A stretch of DNA of 64,000 nt from positions 19,629,264 through 19,693,263 of the forward strand of contig NC_079904.1 of NCBI RefSeq assembly GCF_024868665.1, read 5' to 3'. The position numbers were made by a program, and so were the translations under genes. A model generated the notes under the pieces. That model had not been told where the DNA came from. It made no database searches and worked only from the letters and a program-made list of their open reading frames with translations. This DNA is from Triplophysa rosa (Eukaryota > Chordata > Actinopteri > Cypriniformes > Nemacheilidae). Positions 53,850 to 64,000 of the stretch are shown piece by piece. Every line of letters starts with the position of its first letter. Position 1 is the first letter of the stretch.

Positions 53850-55615
53850 TTAAAAAGACAAGTTAGTGGTGACGCAATAATATCAGCTGACAGCTTTAGA
53901 AAATGAAAAGAAACCAGCCTGTTTCCTACTATCTAAAGATTTGAGTTCCTTATTAACCTCCAAATCTGTTACTAAGTTAAAATCAAATAATTGTTTTAAT
54001 TTAGATTGATTTACACTAGAGTTAACAGTTGATGGATTGTCATAGGTCAAGATTTGGGGCTCATAAGTCGTCCCAATGGCCACAAAGTGTTCATTAAAAC
54101 AATCTAATATCTTGACCTTGTCTACAATTTTATATGAATCCTTAATAATGCATGATGGAAAATCTGATTTTGATTGATTAACAATGAGACTTTTAATGTT
54201 TTTCCAAAAAGATTTATAATTGTTTAGATTATTAGTAATTCCTGAAAGGAAGTAGTCAACCTTAGCCTTTCTAATTGCACCAGTGGATTTATTTCGCAAT
54301 TGTCTGAGAATTAACCAGTCTTCCTTTAGATTAGTACTTCTCGCTTTAGACCATGCCAAGTTACATTCTCGAAGCAAATTTGACAATTTGGGGGTAAACC
54401 ATACATTTCTACCTTTAACTGTAAACTTTTTTAGAGGAGCATGCTTATTTATTAAATAGGTAAAATTTTCATGAAAATAATTCCATGCACTTTCAACCTC
54501 TGGAATAAGAGTAATTTTTTCCCCAGTCGAAGTGATATAAATCATGTAAATAAGCTTGTTCCTCGAAGTGTTTCATATCCAGTTTAATAATAATACATGG
54601 TTTAGATTTAGGAATTTTTGTATTTCTAACCGTAGCAACAACACAGTTATATCATTTACAAATACAGATGCCCTGGAGTATTTATGAGGGACATTAGTTA
54701 TGATTAGATCAATTAAGGACGAATTTTCAGGATGTTTTATATTTGGTCTTGTTGGGCTATTTACTATCTGAAAAAGATTAGTCGAATTACAGTATGCTTT
54801 TAAATCATCTGATACTGGTTGCAACCAGTTACAATTTAAGTAAATTCTTTAGTTCTTTAGGATCTAGATCTATTATTGTCATCTGTGCCAAAGTAGTTAA
54901 GGTTTCTTTTACTGCTGAGAGTGGCCTGTAGCACCCAACTAATGTAATATTGCAGGTTTTAGAAACCTCAATATTAGAGCTAAAAGATCAAATAGATTTT
55001 TTACTGATTTAGAAAAAAGTACATTCGTAATATATTTAGTTTTAATGTAAACTGCAACTCCACCTCCTCTATAAGATCGATCAGCCCTATAAATATTATA
55101 AGCAACAATGCTTATATCCCTATCTAAAATAGATTTTTTAGCCATGCCTCTGATAGGACCATAATATCTGCATCAATACAATCCGCCCAAATACGTGACA
55201 TATCCAACTAAGCTACGAACATTTAAATGAACAATCCCGAGTCCAGTCCTTGATTTAAAATCAGCAGGTGTGTTAAAACTTGTGACAACATCAGGACCTA
55301 GATTCGGTTTTACATTTCCAGAAATCAAATGTAACAGTACAATAAGCGCCCTCTGCAATTTAGATTTCTTGGGTAAATTTTCTTCATTTGTTAAATTCGT
55401 AAAAGACCCAAGGGAACTGCCAGTAACAACGAAATAATCTTGCAAAACCATGATTCTCGCAAGCCTTATCAAGTGGCCAGAGTCCAAGCTCCTAAATAAA
55501 AAAAGAAAATAATGAAGTAACACTCGTTGTGTTTTCGAGCGTAGCCTTTTTTGATTAATTTTCTGTTGAGCATGTTGATCTTTCAAGGAATTGTTTAACA
55601 CCGTGAACACTACCG
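53850..55615 (-). mobile_element. CR1/L2-like LINE, 3' truncated at the DIRS junction
   Basis: Minus-strand blocks in order: LLHLISGNVKPNLGPDVV and LGIVHLNVRSLV (55240-55320), the endonuclease part YNIYRADRSYRGGGVAVYIK (55035-55100), CNSTNLFQIVNSPTRPNIKH and SLIDLIITNVPHKY (54690-54790), and the linker region (54545-53883) with HAPLKKFTVKGRNVWFTPKL and ILDCFNEHFVAIG. RT proper is absent because sequence changes at 53812-53850. Frames change at least three times. This is a different family from the L2 copies at 8-9 and 22-24 kb. Confidence 0.82.
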
Positions 55616-56291
55616 CTCGTCATAAAGAAAAAAAAGAAATAATACAAAAAAGTATAATGCCATATTTAACTTGTTCCTGAGTTAAACACAATATGCAGAT
55701 TATTTGTAGAAATTGTCCAGTAATCCCAGAAAACTCTCCCAAGGCTGTTTCAGAGGCGATAATATAGTTGAGTCTCATGAAAGTTCCAAGTTGAGTAATA
55801 TTGAAAACGAAGACTGCGAGACAAATTTCTACATTTAGAAACCACCCCGAACAATGCCATTCATATCTTGTTCAACGTTCATATTGTTGCAAATTGTTCT
55901 GGTATATTGTAATTTTAGGTTCTTAGTCCTGATAACAATATTTAAAGTAATAACATACCTAGATTAAATACTTTAATTGAATTACAGACCGTTTCTGACA
56001 ATCAAAGCATTTTCAGTTAAGTTTCATCAGTGTACATCGCATAGAGAAAAACTTGCAATAATACAATGTATCTTAATACCATATACTGTCTTCAATTCCC
56101 CCCTAGTATTTGCATTATTAAGTTTTTAATTATGATGTAAAACTTTGTGAAAATTGTGAAAAGCGCTATTTAAATAAAAAATAATATTTTGCAGGTAAAC
56201 ATGTGCTTGAATTCTTAGCTCATTGGTTAGGCCCACTTATACTCATAGTTTAAAAGCATTATATAGACATGTGTGATCTTATTTGCTAAAT
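55616..56291. other. No gene recognised
   Basis: AT-rich. A short GCGCTATTTAAATAAA motif (56164-56179) resembles the dispersed repeat at 15078 and 30270. Otherwise nothing recognised. Confidence 0.45.
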
Positions 56292-56299
56292 GTGTTAGT

Positions 56300-57206
56300 C
56301 AGGGATCTCCAACCCTGCTCCTGGAGAGCTACAGTCCTGCAGACTTGCTCAAACCCGCTTCAGCATACCTGTAATTATGAAACAACCCTGAACACCTTGA
56401 TAAGATGGTTCAGGTGTGTTTGATTGGGGTCGGAACTGAAATCTTCTGGGGTGCGTTTCCCAAAAGCATAGTTAGCCAACTATGGTCGCAAGTTCCGTCG
56501 TTCCAGCATAGTTCAACGATTTAAGTGTTTCCCGAAACCATCGTTCCAACGATCAATAGCAAACAGCATGGCAAAGTAGCGTGGTTGGAACTACAGGTCT
56601 ACAGCTGTGTTTAGAAGCATAGTTCCTTTTTATTATGACATGTAGACTTACATCATGCCTTTGAGCAAACTAAGCAAGCAACATGCAGTGCATTCTATAT
56701 CCATAATTCGAAATACAAACAAATTTAATTTCACATCTTTTAGTTAAGAAAATACAAGCGCTGTTTTTTGAAAAGTGCGCATGCGCACGAAAGTACGTGC
56801 ACCAGGACCCTGGGGAATCCCTGGGCGGAGTGACGTAGGAGGAAACTTATGAATGAATGAAATATCGTGAAATAAAACAACAGGTAACAAAATAGGATAA
56901 CTAAAGTCGCCGTTAAAATGCAATGTATGTTATTTACAGCAAGAATTTGACATTAATTAGATCGGAACGTATTTATTAGTAGACGCCATTACTCCACCAC
57001 CTGTATGGCGTCATGAACTAGATTGCCGAACCAACTTGGTTCAAGCGATTGATCTCCGACAGAGTTACTACGGTTTCGGGAAACAGTCGTAGCTACATCG
57101 TTAATTTCTCCAATGATCCATCGTACTAGTGGTCAACCAGCGAGTCATGTCGTTGTTCGGGAAACGCACCCCTGGACGGTAGCTCTTCAGGGGTTGGAGA
57201 CCACTG
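56300..57206. mobile_element. hAT-like non-autonomous element (outer)
   Basis: The left end CAGGGATCTCCAACCCTGCT and the right end, reverse-complemented, CAGTGGTCTCCAACCCCTGA are inverted copies with few mismatches. The flanks GTGTTAGT (56292-56299) and GTATAAGT (57207-57214) match at 6 of 8 positions. Remove the inner element (56449-57171) and one TSD copy, and about 180 bp of host element remain. No coding region. Confidence 0.75.
56449..57171. mobile_element. Nested MITE with GGGTGCGTTTCCC ends, 3-bp duplication
   Basis: The first bases GGGTGCGTTTCCC and the last GGGAAACGCACCC are perfect inverted copies. They are flanked by CTG (56446-56448 and 57172-57174). It interrupts the hAT element at 56300-57206. 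The 3-bp duplication recalls PIF/Harbinger-type elements. There is no transposase, and the superfamily is an inference. Confidence 0.8.
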
Positions 57207-57389
57207 GTATAAGTTACATGTTAAATAGTGATGGGTCGTTCATGAACGATTCGTTCTTTTTGAACGAATCTTTAAAATGACTCAGGAGTAACGAGTGTCT
57301 CAGCGAGTGATTCGTTCATTTTGTGTTGACCGCGCATGTGCAACATTGTACCAGAAACAGTAATGAAGTTCGCATGGATTAAAGTTCTC

Positions 57390-57451
57390 CGTCGCTACGA
57401 CGGATTTCCGTTAATTGCAGCGAGTCTACGATGGATTTCCGTCAATTGCAG
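57390..57451. repeat. 31-bp tandem duplication
   Basis: CTACGACGGATTTCCGTTAA (57395) is repeated as CTACGATGGATTTCCGTCAA (57426), a period of 31 bp with three differences, inside the hAT element. Confidence 0.8.
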
Positions 57452-58039
57452 GGTTCCCGCCTGTCCTTAATGTCATAAATTCACTTTTCATGATTTTAAC
57501 CCTTTGACGCGTACGATCACACCGGTGTGATTAGAACATTCAACGCTTTGACTGGCACTGAGCCAGAGACCGACTCAATCCTGCTACCTATCACAACCAG
57601 GCTCGAGAGAAGAGAGAATTTTACTTGCCCGACCGGACAAGTAACTTGAAAAAAATAACACTGTTAGACATAGAATAATAAGAATATGTGCATTAGAGAC
57701 AGAGCTACGTGCTTGTGTGAAGTTCGTTTGTCGTTGTGCTTGTTTGTGTGTGACATTAATCAATAGCGCATCGCTCGCCGACACTGAATCCTGTTATTTA
57801 ATTATGTCATCTGGCTGTGTGTCTGAGGGAATGAAGTGCACAATTTAACATACTACACAAGTGTTGGTCTAGGATTTGTCTGCGTCTACACTATATGAGG
57901 ATATGCTAAGAGTTGCTAAGAGTTTATTTTACCAGCATTGTACTGTTTGAGTGAAGCTATCGTCAAAAACATATTAACTCGGGCGCCGTCTTTACGACAA
58001 GTCGTCAAAATAAAAGTCCCGTTAAACTGAACACTCGGA

Positions 58040-58240
58040 CGAAAAAATACTGTAGTGTACTATAGTATGTGCTATGGAAAATTGTAGTACCCTTGTAGTA
58101 AATTGATAAACTAGAGTAAATGCATAGTATACTATAATAAAGTTAAAAAACACTAGTATCTAGGAATTTTACGGCAGTTTACTATAGTAAATACTGTAAT
58201 ATACTACAGTAATTAATGTGGACAAATATACCACTATTGT
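58040..58240. repeat. TACTATAGTA/ACTGTAGT-rich AT repeat
   Basis: Dense short palindromic words (ACTATAGTA, TACTGTAATA, TACTACAGTA) over about 200 bp resemble a diverged MITE. Boundaries are not resolved. Confidence 0.4.
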
Positions 58241-58441
58241 ATAGTAAAAAATTAAAAACACAGTAACTTTACTTAGAAATATTAAATCAAATTTAGGTAA
58301 ACAAAAAGATTATATGGCCTTAATTTATCCATCTGTATGTAACATTAATGTCATTTGTCAGTTACCTGCCTATTCATGTGATGAACTGCACTTGCACATT
58401 TTTTAATGATGACAACAGACGTTTTATACTTGTGCTACGAC

Positions 58442-59277
58442 TAGTGTTGTAGTACTCGAGTCCGGTCTCAACCATTTTGTGATGGTCTTGTCTCGGTCTC
58501 AACGGTCTTTGGTCTCGGTCTTGTCTTGGTCTCAGATTTAGTGGTCTCTGGTTTTTTTTTTCAAGACCACAACTGTGGGAATTACAATAAAATGATGGTG
58601 CATTGTCTGATTTAAGTGTTAACATTATTAATGTGATTGGATGTAAAACTTTAATGCCCGGTTTCACACACAAGGCTTAAGACTATAGTCCCAGACTAAA
58701 ATAAAAGTTTGAGCTGTCTTAACTGGAAATAAATATCCCTGACATATCTTAAAATATGTCGTTGCCATTGTTTTGTCTCAAGATGCACACCAGCAGTATT
58801 TTTATCCAAGGCATTTTAATAAAAGTGAATTAAATATCCTAATTTAACTAAGGCATAGTCCTGGCTTAAGTTAAGCCTTGACTGTTGTGCCAGATGAATG
58901 GGGGAATGTCCTACAAGAAATCTGTCAACAAAATGAATACAAAGGTCCACAATATCCAAGATGTGATTGCAAAAAAAGGTACTTGTATTAGATCTTGTTT
59001 CTTTATATTATAAAGTCTGACATGATCTGAAAACGTGATATTTTGCTACTGAATAATAGATAAGAACGCTTAGAACGCATGATTCTGTAATTATGACTTT
59101 TTAATGTGGATCTTTTAGAATTTTAGAGAGTACTAGTCTTTGTCTTGACTCGGCCTGCCTTGGCCTTGGCCTTGTCTTGGTCTCGGCCATTCAACATCTT
59201 GGTCATGTTTTGGTCTAGACACCCTCTGGTCTTGGTCTTGTCTTGGTCTCGGTTTAGGTGTCTCGACTGCAACACTA
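58442..59277. mobile_element. Nested hAT-like element, 836 bp, perfect 8-bp duplication
   Basis: The ends TAGTGTTGTAGTACTCGAGT and, reverse-complemented, TAGTGTTGCAGTCGAGACAC are inverted copies. GCTACGAC flanks both sides (58434-58441 and 59278-59285). Subterminal arrays of TTGGTCTCGG-type words lie at both ends, in the same orientation on the + strand (58465-58550 and 59135-59255). No transposase. It is inserted in the element at 57226-59947. Confidence 0.9.
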
Positions 59278-59955
59278 GCTACGACTGTTTGGCCTGTGCT
59301 ACAAAACCTCTGTAACACCATTGCTATGTAAAAGTTAACGTACAGCCCTGCCACTAATAATATTTATTGCTTGCCTTTGTTCTATAGCAATCACGGAGAG
59401 TATAACCAACTTCAGACACTAGGTAAAACGCTTAGAAGCAAACTTGAGCACTCGGAATCCGAAACAATTATACTGACACTTCATATGAAGTTTTTTTTAT
59501 GTTCGTACAAGTAGGCTAATACTACACAAGTGATCTCTTATTAAATAATTGCACATTTAAATGATTTCAATAGCCTATTATTTTATACTTTGCAAACTGC
59601 ATGAGACTTTTTAGTAAAAAACAACAACCTGTAAACTTTATTGCATACCTAATTGACTCAAAATTGTTAATGAATTATAAATACATAACTTTACAGAAAT
59701 GCTGTCAGGTAATAATTAAATAACTGTTTCTCATAACTTGTCCCTAACTACAATATAAGTTATTTCTTATTATATATCTGATCAAAACTAGCATAAATAA
59801 ACGTTATGGGGTAATTTGGCTATTAACATGCAACATTAATTTAACTCTGCTCAGATGAACGAAATGACTCGAAAAAAGATTCGTTCATTTTGCTGAACGA
59901 GATTCAAACATCCGAATCGCAAAAATGAATCGAATTTACCATCACTAATGTTAAA

Positions 59956-60452
59956 TTTGCAACATTGTGGTCATGTGAGATGTTTAATTCCATTGTATGT
60001 CCCACATGTAACAGAATAACAATAGAACTGAGCTGACTTGAAAGTCATATGAATACTGATATTCATTTATTTTTTTTCTAAACAAACTTGGCTATAGAAA
60101 TATGCAAGTGTATATGAAAATGCTTAGAGAAAGATGCAAATAAACTTACACTTCATTAGCCTGATATTCTGAATATGGCCATGCCTTTCAGCATTTAATA
60201 GGTCCATTTAAACAATACTTGATTTTGAATTATATTGTAATCATTCTATATAGACTTATGCCCTCAAAATACATTGTTCAGAATATATTTTAGATAAAAT
60301 CTTGCAATTTACAAGCCTAGTCTCTTGCTTCATTTTGTTTGAGCAATGCCGCCACGCCAGTAGGTGGTGATAAAGCTTGGTGGTCCAATGTGCATGCACA
60401 AAATGACGTGTTAAAATGTAATTTACAGGTTAACGTGTCGTTTCAAACTACG
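59956..60452. other. No gene recognised
   Basis: AT-rich, no frames with recognisable content between the hAT element and the right inverted-repeat arm. Confidence 0.45.
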
Positions 60453-61096
60453 TGAATTTGAAAATCAGGAAGACACAATAGGGCACAATACAGTAAAGAA
60501 ATTTAAAATAAAACACTGTAAATTGGTTTAAAAAAATGTATTCTCTTTGTGAATTAGGACTTTGTGAATGCTGGTATGTTATATTTTTATGCGCTGAAAT
60601 TAGCTTTATGTATCAGATTCCATTAAAGAGAAGACCCAAGAGATAGAGACGAGCAAAAAAACAAAAGAAAATGTACTAGTTTGCTACAACACAACAGGCA
60701 CTGAGTGAAAATATATATCAGAGTTAGGCTCTGCACAGCCAAATCAAACACATGCTCAGAATGAGACAGGTAGAGAATCAAACACAGCAGAGCAGTCAGA
60801 ACAATAAACCAAGGAAGCTATGATTAGAGAAAGGCTGAAACATGCACAATTATACAGAGTAAGCACGCATTTATAGAAACTACTACAGTCACAAGAGAAA
60901 ATCATGAGAAGAGCACAATACTAATAATGAAAGAATGATTGGGAACAGGTGTGATCTGCATGCGCAGCACATGGGGCACCAATTGTTTAACTCTCCTGGC
61001 ACATTATCTGCTTTACAAATTTGAAAGTGCTTAACAAAATTGTGAACACACTTTTTTTTAAGTTATCTACATTAGACAAAATTCATTGCACTTGGG
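60453..61096 (-). repeat. Right arm of the ~643-bp inverted repeat
   Basis: Reverse complement of 25396-26038 with small differences and indels. The outer edge reads CACTTGGG (61089-61096), matching CCAAGTGC at 25396. Similarity ends abruptly at both edges. The flank beyond 61097 does not match the sequence left of the DIRS at 21828, so the ends appear genuine. Role uncertain; see the left arm. Confidence 0.8.
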
Positions 61097-61099
61097 TTT

Positions 61100-61468
61100 C
61101 ATTGGGAAACTGTCATTTACAAGTCTACACTCATTTACCAACACCAATGGTATTTAATGGTCTCTGGGCTCTGTAAAGCAGAACAACACATCTTCTGTAA
61201 TATACAGAATTTTTAAGTTAACAACAATTTTAACAACAAATATGCATATTAAGAACACATTATGCTCATAAGGTAAATAAATGAATGTAGCCTACATTAG
61301 CAGTTGCATTACAAATATCGACTACTTAATGCTCAGGTGGCACAAGCACCATATGAATACAGAGCTATGAAAACCGGAATGTCATGTCCCATATAACAAC
61401 AACGGGACAACAGTGTGGCGTCTTCATGCAGACTGATCAGTGTATGACGTCAAAGTACCGCAAGAGCA
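61100..61468. other. No gene recognised
   Basis: AT-rich sequence without coding signal or identified repeats. Confidence 0.45.
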
Positions 61469-61567
61469 ATTACATTTACATTTATGCATTTGCAATCCCC
61501 TGGGATCGAACCCACATCCTTGGCGTTGTTAGTGCCATGCTCTTACCTCTGAGCTACAGGAAAGCAC
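61469..61567 (-). repeat. tRNA-derived SINE
   Basis: The minus strand has an A-box-like TAGCTCAGAGG (61547-61557), an anticodon-loop-like CACTAACAACG and a perfect B box GGTTCGATCCC (61502-61512). A tail of ATAAATGTAAATGTAATT-type repeats follows. The head resembles a Val-type tRNA by its AAC loop, but it is not a tRNA gene: the acceptor stem is incomplete and the tail is SINE-like. Confidence 0.7.
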
Positions 61568-61599
61568 TGCTTCTCTTTCCAGCATGACAATCTCAACCC

Positions 61600-61860
61600 T
61601 TCAATTCGCCTACTTATACTAGCCCTAATAGTAGGCACCGTTTTTGTGTTGGAATAGTAGGTGGGTCATTCCACGAAATCGGTGCCTTTTCAACTTTGAA
61701 AAATTTAAATATAAAGCAAGTTTAATGTCTTTTTTTCTTAATGTCCATACAATGAACACATCTTAAAATTTCATGAAATTGTGTTGTCATCTCAGGCTCT
61801 TTAATTTTTTTATTTTATGACTTTTTATTTGCCTCATGTTTGAAGTTTGAATTAAAGTTG
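61600..61860. repeat. Unresolved repeat fragments
   Basis: GCCTACTTATACTAG (61608-61622) recalls the MITE at 27004, and TGGGTCATTCCACGAAATCG (61663-61682) resembles a teleost terminal repeat. A perfect 16-bp palindrome TTGGTCAGCTGACCAA lies at 61858-61873, right at the Tc1 boundary. No complete element is visible. Confidence 0.35.
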
Positions 61861-61869
61861 GTCAGCTGA

Positions 61870-62491
61870 CCAACTTTATGGAGATGCAGACTTCATTTTC
61901 CAACAGGACTTGGCACCTGCACACAGTGCCAAAGCTACCACTACCTGGTTTAAGGACCATGGTATCCCAGTTCTTAATTGGCCAGCAAACTCGCCTGACC
62001 TTAACCCCATAGAAAATCTATGGGGTATTGTGAAGAGGAAGATGCGATATGCCAGACCCAACAATGTAGAAAAGCTGAAGGCCACTATCAGAGCAACCTG
62101 GCCTCTCATAACACCTGAGCAGTGCCAAAGACTGATCGACTCCATGCCAGGCCGCATTGCTGCAGTAATTCAGGCAAAATGAGCCCCAACTAAGTATTGA
62201 GTGCTGTACATGCTCATACTTTTCATGTTCATACTTTTCAGTTGGCCAAGATTTCTAAAAATCCTTTCTTTGTATTGGTCTTAAGTAATGTTCTAATTTT
62301 CTGAGATACTGAATTTGGGATTTTCATTAGTTGTCAGTTATAATCATCAAATTAAAAGAAATAAACATTTAAAATATATCAGTCTGTGTGTAATGAATGA
62401 ATACAATATACAAGTTTCACTTTTTGAATGGAATTAGTGAAATAAATCAACTTTTTGATGATATTCTAATTATATGACCAGCACCTGTATA
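61870..62491 (+). mobile_element. Tc1-like transposon, 3' fragment
   Basis: It contains the end of a transposase and the 3' terminal repeat ending GACCAGCACCTGTA (62477-62490), which is followed by TACTG. The 5' half, including the N-terminal DNA-binding domains and the first catalytic Asp, is missing. The 5' boundary near 61870 coincides with the TTGGTCAGCTGACCAA palindrome. Confidence 0.8.
61877..62182 (+). pseudogene. Tc1-like transposase C-terminal part with DD34E signature
   Basis: The frame reads GDADFIFQQDLAPAHSAKAT, then IPVLNWPANSPDLNPIENLW, and ends MPGRIAAVIQAK before TGA. The second catalytic Asp (QQD) and the final Glu (PIEN) are separated by 34 residues, the DD34E spacing of Tc1 transposases. 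The first Asp and DNA-binding domains are lost. The remaining frame has no stop, so the copy may be young. The enzyme would cut and rejoin at TA. Confidence 0.88.
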
Positions 62492-64000
62492 CTGTATTTT
62501 TCAATAGAACTGTGTAATAGTTGTTATATATACATGTAGTATTTTTGTCACTTTTTTCACTGGGATTGTTTTTAATTATGGATCTCTTATTTCAGTACAT
62601 GTGTCATTCGGATGACCAAAAACATCCTAATTTTTAAAAGGTGAACACGTGTCAATTAAGAAAAATATAGTTTTTACAAGAGAAATATGAAAAGAATGGC
62701 TTTGTTTAAAATACCATATAGTTAAGGTTACAATGGAAAAACCTGGAAGGCTGTTAGATGTCGCTGTAGATTTAGCAGCACATTACTGTAAAAATCCACA
62801 GTACAATACCGCATGTGTATATTACAGTAAAATACTGCAGTTCACAATGCATTATGGGTAATTTTGATTGAGCGGGAAACTTCTACAGTATATTTTGGTC
62901 TCGCTGTAACCTAGCTGTAGCCTTGCTGTAATGTGTTAGTCAATAATACAGGATTGGTGTAGCGAAAGTGCGCCACAACGTCAAATCACGTCAAATCACA
63001 CAGAGCACAACTCCTGGTTGCAGCTGGAGGAGGATATTCGATTCGATTTCTGGCAGTTCGGTAAGTTTGCAGTTTGGTTTATTTATGTTTCATGCAAAGC
63101 TATTATTTAGTTTTAGTATTTTGCACAACAGTTTGTCACAATGTTGTTTTAAACGTGGAATGAGAGAAAAGGTCGCCAACAAACGTTGCAGTCTCCCTCA
63201 GAAATTAAACTACGTTAGATGTCTAACTGTTACCCACTGCTTAAACCCGATTTACACATCCCACTTAATTAATCATGAGGGTTTTGGTGAGTTTATTTTC
63301 TGTGGAATTGTTTAAGTTCGTTTACAATGGCAAGGTAGGTAAAATGACTTGTATTTGGCAATAGATAAACTCCCGTTAACCAATTGAACTAAGACTCCTC
63401 GCGAGTGCGGTATTGCTGTCCCAGCTTAGGATCGCTTATCTTGACTTTCCTCTGTTCAGTTAGGGGCAGGGAGGAGCAGCAGCAGTATTAAGTTCGTATG
63501 ACAGGCTAACTCGTGAATTAGCTGTGCACGTGCTAAAACAACATTTTCATATCAATCACTAATCGGTATTTGCGTCTTCTTTTAAATGTAAAAATACTGT
63601 TCGGATATATGAACATCAACATAGTTTGTCTGTAAGTAGACCAGACTTGACACGCTTTCAGGTTCTATATCTCACGCTCTCACTCGGCCCAAATAAATCT
63701 CATGTGAAATAACAAAGGCACTGTAAAGTAACGTTAGCCCACACAGCACCAAACTGCTCCACACGAAGTGAAACGTAATATTTAACTGCGATGAGTGCGA
63801 TCTATACATATTACTGTTGTTTTCATACACTAACAGGTGAATAAATGGGTTCGCGGTGTTATTACTGTTTACTTATTACGGTATATCAGCAAAAGCAGAG
63901 ATGATGTTCTTTAGAGTGTTTTACATTCAGCTGGCCAATAAGTATTGTGTGGTAGCATATTTGTAGCAATATTGCTTCCAACACTTACAACAAGTTTCCA
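62492..64000. other. Unassigned sequence with possible exon-like splice donor
   Basis: No reading frame longer than 115 codons and no recognised domain. A segment with TACTGTAAAA, TACAGTAAAA and TACTGCAG words (62790-62850) looks like a short MITE. GCAGTTCG|GTAAGTTT at 63055-63068 is a good 5' splice-donor match after a less AT-rich stretch (62985-63060), so a noncoding or alternative exon is possible, but nothing else supports it. Confidence 0.35.

Larger units (their letters stand above)
57226..59947. mobile_element. hAT-like element, 2.7 kb, perfect 8-bp target duplication
   Basis: The ends are TAGTGATGGGTCGTTCATGA and, reverse-complemented, TAGTGATGGTAAATTCGATT. The flanks ATGTTAAA (57218-57225 and 59948-59955) are identical, so this insertion is well supported. 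Both ends carry TGAACGA/TTCGTTC-type motifs. The interior shows no hAT transposase. It contains a nested element at 58442-59277. Confidence 0.88.

Noticed and set aside
61469..61567. A genuine tRNA-Val gene
   Set aside because: A and B boxes are present, but the acceptor stem is incomplete and a SINE-type tail follows.
1..64000. CRISPR array, prophage or bacterial operon
   Set aside because: No regularly spaced identical repeats, and coding content is eukaryotic TE material with introns-free retroelement genes and SINE tails.

Overview
The window looks like teleost fish genomic DNA, most likely a cypriniform (carp/zebrafish-like) fish. The evidence is the repeat content: DIRS and Ngaro tyrosine-recombinase (YR) retrotransposons, L2-type LINEs, many non-autonomous hAT and Tc1-type DNA elements, tRNA-derived SINE pieces and a retrovirus-like ERV. 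I found no bacterial-type operon, no rRNA or complete tRNA gene and no convincing intact host protein-coding gene. Almost everything recognisable is a transposable element (TE), mostly broken and nested.

Layout. 1-5.8 kb: a decayed DIRS copy (+), followed head-to-tail by the 5' part of a second. 5.9-12.2 kb: one L2 LINE (-) carrying a palindromic MITE, two Tc1-type insertions (one a foldback with a huge GA-rich expansion) and a hAT element that itself contains another DNA element. 12.2-16.7 kb: a broken Ngaro-like YR retrotransposon. 16.9-21.3 kb: two copies of a THAP-domain DNA element, separated by a 1.06-kb Tc1-type MITE. 21.5-25.4 kb: an LTR-like repeat, then a deleted DIRS (-) split by an L2 LINE. 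25.4-26.04 kb: the left arm of a ~643-bp inverted repeat whose partner lies at 60.45-61.10 kb. Between the arms are an unrecognised frameshifted ORF (28.9-29.5 kb), a perfect 30-bp inverted repeat with TTAA ends (29.6/38.6 kb), the best-preserved DIRS (-, 32.8-37.7 kb), a Polinton/Maverick-type integrase (38.6-39.5 kb), an ERV (-, 40.35-45.94 kb), a hybrid DIRS array (+, 45.94-53.8 kb), another LINE (-, 53.85-55.6 kb) and two pairs of nested terminal-repeat DNA elements (56.3-59.95 kb). The right end holds a tRNA-derived SINE, a 3' Tc1 fragment and about 1.5 kb of unassigned sequence.

Working model. Removing the recognisable later insertions from the 35.7-kb inverted-repeat span leaves roughly 15-16 kb. 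That fits a decayed Polinton/Maverick whose integrase still shows its three acidic catalytic residues across frameshifts. This is inference; the Polinton polymerase, packaging ATPase, protease and capsid genes were not seen.

The DIRS copy at 32.8-37.7 kb is the only one with a full-length YR frame carrying the complete R-H-R-Y tetrad. The other copies have lost the catalytic domain, have a frameshift plus an Arg-to-Trp change, or lack YR altogether. Boundaries are from reading the sequence by eye and are usually good to tens of bases. Terminal repeats and target-site duplications (TSDs) given with exact positions were read directly.
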